Source: an uncultured Lachnospiraceae bacterium
GTDB lineage: Bacteria; Bacillota; Clostridia; Lachnospirales; Lachnospiraceae
NCBI GenBank assembly: GCA_902783445.1
Contig: CACZQX010000365.1
Coordinates: forward strand, 1 to 9,555
Reading direction: 5' to 3'
DNA length: 9,555 nucleotides
In this document: in pieces, positions 1 through 5,816 of the stretch
Numbering within the stretch: position 1 is the first letter of the stretch
How the letters are laid out: every line of letters starts with the position of its first letter
Notes under the pieces: generated by a model
Told to the model about the DNA's origin: nothing
The model's input: only the letters and a program-made list of their open reading frames with translations
Databases searched by the model: none
Position numbers and translations under genes: made by a program

Positions 1-1
1 C

Positions 2-19
2 CATGTTTTTTTCCTTCTT
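2..19 (-). promoter_or_regulatory. Ribosome site and probable start codon of the next gene, cut by the window edge
   Basis: On the minus strand AAGAAGG (19..13) is followed by eight bases and an ATG (4..2), then the window ends. The spacing is ideal for a Shine-Dalgarno site and the stretch lies about 115 bases downstream of a consensus promoter, so a gene probably starts here. An alternative start in another frame, ATG at 89..87, opens a frame of 29 codons that stays open to the edge and is rich in Lys/Arg, but it has no ribosome site. The product cannot be named from the bases present. Confidence 0.5.
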
Positions 20-95
20 CCAATCTCTTTTTTCTTATAAACCGCTTTCCCCGATGCTTACTATAGTTGCCATGCAGTTTAAAAATCATAAAATA

Positions 96-113
96 GGGAG
101 AAAACAATCTCCC
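96..113 (-). terminator. Perfect 6-bp stem-loop, either operon terminator or 5'-leader hairpin
   Basis: GGGAGA and TCTCCC (96-101 and 108-113) form a perfect six-pair stem around a six-base loop. Read on the minus strand, the stem is followed by TATTTTATGATTTTT, a T-rich but interrupted tract, so it could be a modest Rho-independent terminator for the operon that ends with the epimerase. It also starts only about five bases after the predicted start of the leftward promoter at 125-153, so transcripts from that promoter would carry it at their 5' end. There it could protect the mRNA or attenuate transcription. The plus-strand flank is not T-rich, so it is not a plus-strand terminator. Confidence 0.45.
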
Positions 114-124
114 ACAATTCCGAT

Positions 125-153
125 ATTATACAAAAAAGAGGGCGCTATGTCAA
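125..153 (-). promoter_or_regulatory. Consensus sigma-A promoter pointing left
   Basis: The minus strand carries TTGACA (153..148), a 17-base spacer and TATAAT (130..125). Both hexamers match the housekeeping consensus exactly at the optimal spacing. The -35 box begins about 20 bases past the epimerase stop codon and is preceded by an AT-rich stretch. The expected start is near 121-118, giving a leader of about 115 bases before the ATG at 4..2. It marks the start of a new transcription unit in the same direction as the operon. A perfect match is uncommon and suggests strong constitutive expression. Confidence 0.85.
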
Positions 154-172
154 GCTATTTAAATCACCTACG

Positions 173-1270
173 TCACTTCAAATCCTTACATATCACATCA
201 GCTATTTTCTTGGACGCCTGTCCGTCACCATAAGGATTCTTTGCCTTCGCCATGGCATTGTAAGCTGCTTTGTTTTCAATAAGTTCCTTAAAGTTTCTGT
301 ATATATTTTCCCGGTCGGTTCCCACAAGCTTAAGTGTTCCCGCTTCTATTCCTTCCGGTCGCTCCGTGGTATCTCTCATCACAAGCACCGGTTTTCCGAG
401 TGAAGGTGCTTCCTCCTGAATGCCTCCGCTGTCGGTAAGAATCATATAGCTTTGCTTCATAAAGTTATGAAAATCAATAACTTCCAAAGGTTCTATAATA
501 TGTATTCTGTCACATCCTTCAAATATTTCGCTTGCTGCTTCTCTTACGGCCGGATTCATATGAATCGGGTAAATTGCGCACGTATCGGCGTGTTCGTCCA
601 AAACTCTTCTGATTGCACTAAACATATTTCTTAACGGCTCACCCAGATTTTCCCTGCGATGTGCGGTTATCAGAATCAGTTTTTTCCCTTTTACAAAATC
701 AAGCTCCGGATGATAATAATCCTTTCTTACCGTTGTTTTAAGGGCATCAATTGCTGTATTTCCCGTTACATATATGTTGGAAGATTTACCTTCATCCATA
801 AGATTCCTTGCTGCAAGAAGAGTTGGTGCAAAGTGATATTTTGCTATTATTCCCACTCCCTGTCGGTTAAATTCCTCCGGAAAAGGACTGTATATATCGT
901 GGGTTCTTAAGCCCGCTTCCACATGTCCCACCGGTATCTGCATATAAAAACATGCAAGAGCCGATACAAAAGTCGTGGTAGTATCGCCATGCACCAAAAC
1001 CAACGCCGGTTTTACTTCCTCCAGCACTTTCTTTAAGCTTTTCAAAATGCTTGTGGTAACATCAAATAAAGTCTGACGCGCTTTCATTATGTTCAAGTCG
1101 TAGTCCGGAACAATATCAAACGCATCCAAAACCTGCTTAAGCATTTCTCTGTGCTGGCCCGTTACGCACAAAAGAGTGTTTATTTCCTTTCTTTTTTTCA
1201 GCTCCATAACCAACGGACACATTTTTATGGCTTCAGGTCTGGTTCCGAAAATAACCATTACAGTTTTCAT
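173..1270 (-). CDS. wecB: UDP-N-acetylglucosamine 2-epimerase (non-hydrolysing)
   Basis: This enzyme interconverts UDP-GlcNAc and UDP-ManNAc in the cytoplasm and supplies ManNAc for surface polysaccharides. The 365-residue product has the usual length of the family and its motifs in order: GTRPEAIKM at 9-17 (active-site Arg11), VHGDTTT at 93-99 (Asp96), GHVEAGLRT at 115-123 (Glu118), PEE-NR near 131-136 (Glu132), AHRREN at 203-208, LTDSGGIQEEAP at 278-289 and RDTTERPEG at 299-307, the last two in the UDP-binding half. No key residue is missing. The ATG is preceded by AGAGG with nine bases of spacing. It is the last gene of the block, 28 bases after the cotH-like gene, and is followed by a new promoter. 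A hydrolysing NeuC-type epimerase is less likely, because the sequence reads as typical WecB/MnaA. The symbol mnaA would be equally valid. Its place in the operon suggests, but does not prove, that the polymer contains ManNAc or a derivative. Confidence 0.95.
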   Translation of the reverse strand: MKTVMVIFGTRPEAIKMCPLVMELKKRKEINTLLCVTGQHREMLKQVLDAFDIVPDYDLNIMKARQTLFDVTTSILKSLKKVLEEVKPALVLVHGDTTTTFVSALACFYMQIPVGHVEAGLRTHDIYSPFPEEFNRQGVGIIAKYHFAPTLLAARNLMDEGKSSNIYVTGNTAIDALKTTVRKDYYHPELDFVKGKKLILITAHRRENLGEPLRNMFSAIRRVLDEHADTCAIYPIHMNPAVREAASEIFEGCDRIHIIEPLEVIDFHNFMKQSYMILTDSGGIQEEAPSLGKPVLVMRDTTERPEGIEAGTLKLVGTDRENIYRNFKELIENKAAYNAMAKAKNPYGDGQASKKIADVICKDLK

Positions 1271-1298
1271 TATTAATTGCCTCTTTTCAAAAAAATCT

Positions 1299-2702
1299 CT
1301 AATTACAATATTGATATAAATCTTCTATATGCTCGTCCAGATATGCAAATCGTGTCTCTATTGCGCTCTTAAGCTGACTGATTGCTTCTTCGTAGCTTGT
1401 TATATCTCTGTCGTCTCCCGATAGAAGATTCTTATAAAAAGTATAGCCCCAAACTTTATAATTTCGATTAACCGCATCCCCAAGCTTAGTTGTAGTCGAG
1501 TCTATAAGCTCATACATATGTTGCGTTGAAAGAGTGGTCTGTCTAAGCTCTCTGTACCTTGTCACTACTTTGTCTATAAAAGCCTTGTCTGTTACGAGCC
1601 TGTCAAACCATGCCGTTTTCGGCAAATAAAACTCGCTGTAATCTTGGCTGAACCATTGATAGTTGTCATAAGCATTGTTATAGTCCCATACCGCCATCAT
1701 AAGTTTTCCGCCGAGTTCTTTGTAGGCATAGGTTGATAAACTTCCCGCATCATGGTTCATAACCACTTCATTTAATACAAAATAATCCGCAAAATTATCC
1801 GAGTCTATATATTTTTCATAGCCCAATTCCGGATCTTTGTAATTATCCCCATAGAGAGAAACTTCAAAATCGCTTATGTCATCTTCGATCCATTTGTACT
1901 CTTTTTGAGTTATTGCGGCCTTTCCCGGATATTCCACATAAAGATTGTTATATGTAAATCCCGCTGTTTTACCGTAGTTATTCAAAGGCTCGTCGTCCGA
2001 ATCTTCACGGTCTCTGGCAACTATGTAGGCACAGTCTCCCCCGAGAAGACCGAATTTTGAAAGTCTCAGTCTTCCCGCACCGTTTGTTATAGGCTCAACA
2101 ACCAAATATACGCCCTGATACTCTCCGTTTACAAAAAGCTCGATATATTCGCACTGCGGTGCCCATTCCATAATCTCGCCGGCCAAATTATATACCATGT
2201 AGTTTCTTGCAAGAGTTTTATCAAGATACGGGCCGTGAAGCACCCATTCGTTTGCTTCTCCCATTCCCAACAAATCATAATTGTAAGGATTTGACATGGA
2301 TTTGCCTTTATAAAATTTTATTCTGTACTGCTTTTTGTCGAAATGTGCCGATGATGCGCCTCTGTAATTTACTCCCGCATTTAACGTTATATCCGGAGTT
2401 TCTGTTATGTTATGTAAACTTCCGTCATTTGCATTGTTAAGGACGCTCACCTTTCCTTGCACGGCTTCTATTGCAATGGAATCCTCCGTTTCGATATAAA
2501 TTACCGGAAGACTTGTGTCAAATTCTCCAAGCTCATAATAGTCAAGGTATTCCTTATCGAGATTTGGCGTTTCCGCATTTGCCGACTTTTTGGCTTTTTC
2601 CTCGTCAAGATTGTCAAGCAAATATTCTCTTGCAAAAAAGCACACCAATAAAAGGCTCGATATTATCAGCACTCCGACAATAATAGTTAATAACTTTTTC
2701 AT
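1299..2702 (-). CDS. CotH-family atypical kinase-like protein, membrane anchored
   Basis: CotH proteins have a divergent protein-kinase fold. The Bacillus spore-coat member phosphorylates coat proteins; roles of the many non-spore members are largely unknown. The 467-residue product starts with a short basic end and one hydrophobic helix (about 4-23) with no lipobox, so the rest is predicted to be outside the membrane. The CotH core is clear: RGASS with KKQYRIKF (114-130), NEWVLHGPYLDK then RNYM (151-169), ELFVNGEYQGVYL with a following Glu (188-203), the LNEVVMNHDAGS helix (310-321) and VWDYNNAYDN (338-347), where the metal-binding Asp340 is kept. AAGG lies six bases before the ATG and overlaps the stop region of the DUF4956 gene, three bases upstream, which points to coupled translation. 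Nothing nearby is a sporulation gene, so a role in modifying the polymer or a surface protein is more likely. The target is unknown. Confidence 0.92.
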   Translation of the reverse strand: MKKLLTIIVGVLIISSLLLVCFFAREYLLDNLDEEKAKKSANAETPNLDKEYLDYYELGEFDTSLPVIYIETEDSIAIEAVQGKVSVLNNANDGSLHNITETPDITLNAGVNYRGASSAHFDKKQYRIKFYKGKSMSNPYNYDLLGMGEANEWVLHGPYLDKTLARNYMVYNLAGEIMEWAPQCEYIELFVNGEYQGVYLVVEPITNGAGRLRLSKFGLLGGDCAYIVARDREDSDDEPLNNYGKTAGFTYNNLYVEYPGKAAITQKEYKWIEDDISDFEVSLYGDNYKDPELGYEKYIDSDNFADYFVLNEVVMNHDAGSLSTYAYKELGGKLMMAVWDYNNAYDNYQWFSQDYSEFYLPKTAWFDRLVTDKAFIDKVVTRYRELRQTTLSTQHMYELIDSTTTKLGDAVNRNYKVWGYTFYKNLLSGDDRDITSYEEAISQLKSAIETRFAYLDEHIEDLYQYCN

Positions 2703-2705
2703 ATC

Positions 2706-3383
2706 TTACCTTGCTATGTCGTCCTGCTGTTCAACAATATTTACTCTCTTTACGCCTTCAATATGCATAAGACGCTGGGAAATTTCTCTGGTGTTGTGTT
2801 CGTCCGTTTTTCTCATTACGCCTTCTTTAACCGAATATACAAGTTCGCATTGTACTTCGTCCTGGCTTTTGGAAAGTCTGTGAGCATTTTTTCCGAATGT
2901 TTCGTCTATTATTGCTTCCGCCTCCGCCTGAGCTTTCAAATCCGACTGAACCACAAGAAGCTGTCTGTTTGAACCGATGGATTTCTTTGTTACAAGAAGG
3001 AAAATAAATAAAATTACGCTTCCCACCGCTACCATAAGATATTGTGAAACACCGCATCCGATACCTGCGGCTATGGACCAGAATATAAATACCGAATCCC
3101 TTACATCTTTTACCGCTGTTCTGAAACGGATAATCGAAAGAGCACCGACCATACCCAGTGATAATGCCACGTTATTTGAAATAATGGCCATGATGGTTGA
3201 TGTGATAATAACAATTGCACCGGTTGAAATGTTAAATCTTCTTGAGTACGCTGTTCCCGAATATGTTACTTTATAGGTAAACATTATGAAAAATGCCATT
3301 ATCAAAGCAGCTATGTTGTTTATCACTATCTCCATTAGTGAAAATGATTCCGATGTCAGGTTTTCAATTATAAATTCTCTCAT
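2706..3383 (-). CDS. DUF4956 membrane protein
   Basis: The 225-residue product belongs to DUF4956, seen from the segment SLGMVGALSIIRFRTAVKD at 75-93, which carries the family's signature GxxGALSIIRFR. Hydrophobic helices lie near 17-37, 53-69, 74-86, 97-113 and 115-132. A soluble C-terminal domain (about 140-225) with alternating strands and helices resembles the small ACT-like domain of related MgtC-type proteins. Biochemical function is unknown. It sits between a VTC-domain gene and a cotH-like gene, a grouping I recall from other bacteria. By analogy with eukaryotic VTC, whose membrane part passes polyphosphate, it could be the membrane partner of the VTC enzyme; this is inference. The start is the ATG at 3383, because GGAAAGG sits seven bases before it; a TTG at 3401 would add six residues but has no ribosome site of its own. 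Confidence 0.9.
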   Translation of the reverse strand: MREFIIENLTSESFSLMEIVINNIAALIMAFFIMFTYKVTYSGTAYSRRFNISTGAIVIITSTIMAIISNNVALSLGMVGALSIIRFRTAVKDVRDSVFIFWSIAAGIGCGVSQYLMVAVGSVILFIFLLVTKKSIGSNRQLLVVQSDLKAQAEAEAIIDETFGKNAHRLSKSQDEVQCELVYSVKEGVMRKTDEHNTREISQRLMHIEGVKRVNIVEQQDDIAR

Positions 3384-3390
3384 TACTCTA

Positions 3391-3397
3391 CCTTTCC
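3391..3397 (-). promoter_or_regulatory. Ribosome site that fixes the DUF4956 start
   Basis: GGAAAGG on the minus strand ends seven bases before the ATG at 3383..3381. It lies inside the six-codon extension that a TTG start at 3401 would imply, so that extension is unlikely to be translated as part of the protein. Confidence 0.75.
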
Positions 3398-3414
3398 GCA
3401 AGGACCTGCCTTGC
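3398..3414 (-). other. Intercistronic stem-loop between the VTC and DUF4956 genes
   Basis: GCAAGG and CCTTGC form a perfect six-pair stem around a five-base loop in the 59-base gap, the longest gap in the block. It touches the GGAAAGG ribosome site of the DUF4956 gene. No T-run follows in the direction of transcription, so it is not a terminator. It might tune translation or be an mRNA processing or stability element. A stem this short can arise by chance. Confidence 0.4.
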
Positions 3415-3442
3415 TTGCACCTTTATATTGATTTGATTTATT

Positions 3443-4126
3443 TTAATTTGTTAAAAATCTCGCCTGTGAATATTTGCTCATTGCCTCCGGAAGCGAATCC
3501 AATTTTTCGACTATTTGCTGCAAAGGCGTAACCAAAAAGTCGTTGTATTTTACTTCCAGCACTCCGTATCCCCCTATCATTGTGGGATAAAGGCTTACGT
3601 TTTCATTGTAAAGGCTGCCCGATGTCATACTTGCCTTTATATTGTGGTCGTAGGTTATTCGCACATCGCTTACGGGATATGTAAATGCCGTTCTGTCATA
3701 ATCCACCACCGTCTTTGGCCTGTATACGTTTCTTGTCATTTTATCATACAAAAACGTTGCCAAATCTTCCTTGTGGGAAAGCAAGACTTCAAAATGCCCT
3801 TTCTCAAGCTCCAAAGCCTCGGATTTTGTTATTTTAATGGACATTTTGCGTGAGTCGGATCCGCTTTTGCATTTGTATTCCAGCAAAGCGAAATCGCTTT
3901 TCATATCATATGTCCTTATTCTTATTTTTCTTTTTTCCATGACTCCGTCCAAATTGTCATGAAAATCTATGTCGGAAGCCGAGTCGAAATACAAAGACCT
4001 TACCCTGTATTTCATGTCTTTACTGTGGCTGTCCGTCCTCATAAAAGCCATCAGCAGGGGCTTTAGCTCTATGAAGTTTGTTTCATGTATTACGTATTTT
4101 ATCTCTTTTCTGAATACATTTCTCAT
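3443..4126 (-). CDS. VTC-domain protein, polyphosphate-polymerase-like tunnel enzyme
   Basis: The 227-residue product is a VTC domain of the triphosphate tunnel metalloenzyme fold. In the yeast VTC complex this domain makes inorganic polyphosphate from ATP. The basic and acidic residues that line the tunnel are present in order: RKEIKY (6-11), RVRSLYFDS (41-49), KRKIRIRTY (65-73), LEYKCKS (82-88), the RPKTVVDYDR segment (136-145), VRITYD (155-160), LEVKYN with Glu191 as probable metal ligand (190-195), and SKYSQAR at the C-terminus (217-223). No membrane helix is present, so it is cytoplasmic, unlike eukaryotic VTC subunits, which carry SPX and membrane parts. The ATG follows the stop of the preceding gene by one base and its AGGGG site lies in that gene, so translation is probably coupled. 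Polyphosphate synthesis is inferred; bacterial members could use other nucleotides or acceptors. Confidence 0.92.
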   Translation of the reverse strand: MRNVFRKEIKYVIHETNFIELKPLLMAFMRTDSHSKDMKYRVRSLYFDSASDIDFHDNLDGVMEKRKIRIRTYDMKSDFALLEYKCKSGSDSRKMSIKITKSEALELEKGHFEVLLSHKEDLATFLYDKMTRNVYRPKTVVDYDRTAFTYPVSDVRITYDHNIKASMTSGSLYNENVSLYPTMIGGYGVLEVKYNDFLVTPLQQIVEKLDSLPEAMSKYSQARFLTN

Positions 4127-4127
4127 A

Positions 4128-4694
4128 TTATCTTCTATCCCCTATTCTTTTATTTCTTGACGATATAAGCTGAATTACAATGCCAACTCCCCCAAATACG
4201 CACATAACCCAGATGTGAAAGTCAAAGAGACTTACAAGTCCGAATGCGCCGAATGCCGCGGTTACAACGCAGGTGGTATATACCGGATGAATAATTGTCA
4301 TTACAAGGGCTGCTGCCATGCCGATTATTACAATCCAAAAACCGAATCCCAAAAACAGACATATTGCCGCCGCAAGCAAGACGTTAACAACTATAGCTCC
4401 CAGCATTTGTGCCTTATACAGCAAGAATGCAACTATTACTCCCACCACGGCCACAAGAGCAATGGTGTTTTGCCAACTGGTTACTTTTGACACGAAATAA
4501 GCTATGGTTGTGGCAAATGCCACGAAAAACACAAATGAGAATAATATGTTATACAAATATATTCCGAATATCAAAAGTAAACCAAACAAGACCAAATATA
4601 TAATAATCTTGTAATCGGCTATAAAGGAAAACTTTTCCCAAATATCCGTGAATTGTCCCAAAAATCCCCAAACTTTTTCAATAATCGCTGCCAT
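4128..4694 (-). CDS. Small polytopic membrane protein, family uncertain
   Basis: The 188-residue product is almost entirely hydrophobic. Likely helices lie near 29-50, 52-69, 75-93, 97-115, 118-135, 138-156 and 159-177, with a short amphipathic N-terminus and a basic C-terminal tail (RNKRIGDRR). The helices are rich in Gly, Ala and Val and there are no obvious catalytic residues. The general look recalls DUF4203/TMEM198-type seven-helix proteins, but I cannot assign the family firmly. CGGAG lies just before the ATG and overlaps the stop of the upstream DHHW-like gene (gap of three bases), while the VTC gene begins one base after its stop. Being translated between an exported-domain protein and the VTC enzyme, it may be part of the membrane complex; it is a second candidate, beside DUF4956, for a polymer or polyphosphate channel. 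No function is claimed. Confidence 0.8.
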   Translation of the reverse strand: MAAIIEKVWGFLGQFTDIWEKFSFIADYKIIIYLVLFGLLLIFGIYLYNILFSFVFFVAFATTIAYFVSKVTSWQNTIALVAVVGVIVAFLLYKAQMLGAIVVNVLLAAAICLFLGFGFWIVIIGMAAALVMTIIHPVYTTCVVTAAFGAFGLVSLFDFHIWVMCVFGGVGIVIQLISSRNKRIGDRR

Positions 4695-4697
4695 TTT

Positions 4698-5789
4698 TTA
4701 CTCCGTTACAAATCCATTAACTGCTTTTGAATAAGACGCCATTCCCATTCTTTCCACCGTTTGCACCATAACCACACCATTTGACGGATATGTTGCCAAT
4801 ATTTGTACAAGGGTTTCGCTTTCGCATTCCTGTATGCTTACATATATTACCTTTTCATAATTTGCGCAAAAATACGGAATCATCATCTTTGCACGACTAT
4901 CACCCACAATAATTATATTGCCGCTTCCGCTTCCTTCAACTATTGCATAATCTATGCCGCTTCCCACAACGCTTGTGGCCGCCTTGGGAATAACAGGCTT
5001 TTTAATAAGCGTATTTAATGAATTGTCATATACTTGCTCGTAGTTTTTAAAGTCATCCGCATATCTGTATATAAAAGGATCGTGGGGCATATTATCAAGC
5101 AAATCCTTTATTTCTTCCGTTGCTGCGGCATCATGGCCCGCTTCGCTTCTTATATCACCGCCGAAGTTTTCGTATTGGTAAGCGCTAAAATAATCAATGG
5201 GATAAGCTTCTTGTCCAAAGGCACTCATAACTCCTTTGTATCCATAGTAAGCACCGTCCATGGTCCAGCCGTCCTGAGTCCTGTAAAAATTAAAGCCATC
5301 GCTTCCGTAAAGCTCCGTATCTGTATTTATTATGCTTACGTTGCCGCTTGTATTTAAGCTTTCAAGTCCGGCTATAAAGTTTGCGTAAAGCTCCCTGCTG
5401 CCGAATGTTTCCGCCTCGTACATTATGCGCTTCGGCACCGGAATCAATGCCACTCTTACTCCTCCCGCCGCATTTGAAAGAGCCTCAGCTCTTAACATGG
5501 TATTTTGTGCAGCATTTTCGCTTATGTTGAATTTTTCAACCAAATGGTCGGAGTATATTACATAATTTCCGATTTCATAAAGAATCGTATCGGAAATTAC
5601 GGCATCTCCCATCAAGCCGTAATTATTGTAACCTTCACTTTGCTTGTGTGTTTTTGTTTCCCTTGCCTGTTTTTCAAGCCTTAAGCTGTCAATCTGCCAA
5701 TAGCACAAAAGAATAACAATAATCGCAGCTAAAAGCACGGTAAACATTATTATATTTTTAACCGGTTTTCTTTCTTCCATCTTTTTCAC
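4698..5789 (-). CDS. Membrane-anchored DHHW/SGNH (AlgX/AlgJ-like) protein with degenerate motif
   Basis: DHHW proteins resemble AlgJ/AlgX, SGNH-fold proteins that O-acetylate exported polysaccharides. The 363-residue product has a basic N-terminus, one membrane helix (about 13-31) and a large domain predicted to lie outside. Family features are the region FYRTQDGWTMDGAYYGY (168-184), the YDNSLNT segment (254-260) and VGDSRAK (295-301), which carries the SGNH-type nucleophile Ser298. The signature that is normally T-D-x-H-W reads T-Q-D-G-W here (171-175), so the Asp and His expected to complete the catalytic triad are missing at their usual places. The protein may therefore bind polymer rather than acetylate it, or use other residues. 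No MBOAT acyl donor is in the window, which fits. The start is uncertain: GTG at 5789 or ATG at 5780, both with weak ribosome sites. It lies 27 bases after the preceding gene. Confidence 0.8.
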   Translation of the reverse strand: MKKMEERKPVKNIIMFTVLLAAIIVILLCYWQIDSLRLEKQARETKTHKQSEGYNNYGLMGDAVISDTILYEIGNYVIYSDHLVEKFNISENAAQNTMLRAEALSNAAGGVRVALIPVPKRIMYEAETFGSRELYANFIAGLESLNTSGNVSIINTDTELYGSDGFNFYRTQDGWTMDGAYYGYKGVMSAFGQEAYPIDYFSAYQYENFGGDIRSEAGHDAAATEEIKDLLDNMPHDPFIYRYADDFKNYEQVYDNSLNTLIKKPVIPKAATSVVGSGIDYAIVEGSGSGNIIIVGDSRAKMMIPYFCANYEKVIYVSIQECESETLVQILATYPSNGVVMVQTVERMGMASYSKAVNGFVTE

Positions 5790-5816
5790 TTTCTTACTTT
5801 TTTCTGCCCAATCTTT

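Noticed and set aside
3..233. Plus-strand open frame of 76 codons at the left end
   Set aside because: It runs antisense over the promoter and the 3' end of the epimerase gene, has no ribosome site and no protein-like composition.
1271..1298. Separate promoter for the epimerase gene in the 28-base gap
   Set aside because: No -35/-10 pair was seen in the gap; only a ribosome site (AGAGG) is present.
2600..2702. Lipoprotein signal on the CotH-like protein because of a Cys at residue 21
   Set aside because: The residues before the Cys (LLV) do not form a lipobox, since Val at -1 is not accepted; a plain membrane anchor is more likely.
2977..3276. Plus-strand open frame of 99 codons opposite the DUF4956 gene
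   Set aside because: The minus strand carries the conserved GALSIIRFR motif in the same stretch; the antisense frame is a shadow.
3384..3401. Six-residue N-terminal extension of the DUF4956 protein from a TTG start
   Set aside because: The TTG has no ribosome site, while GGAAAGG is placed seven bases before the in-frame ATG at 3383 and lies inside the proposed extension.
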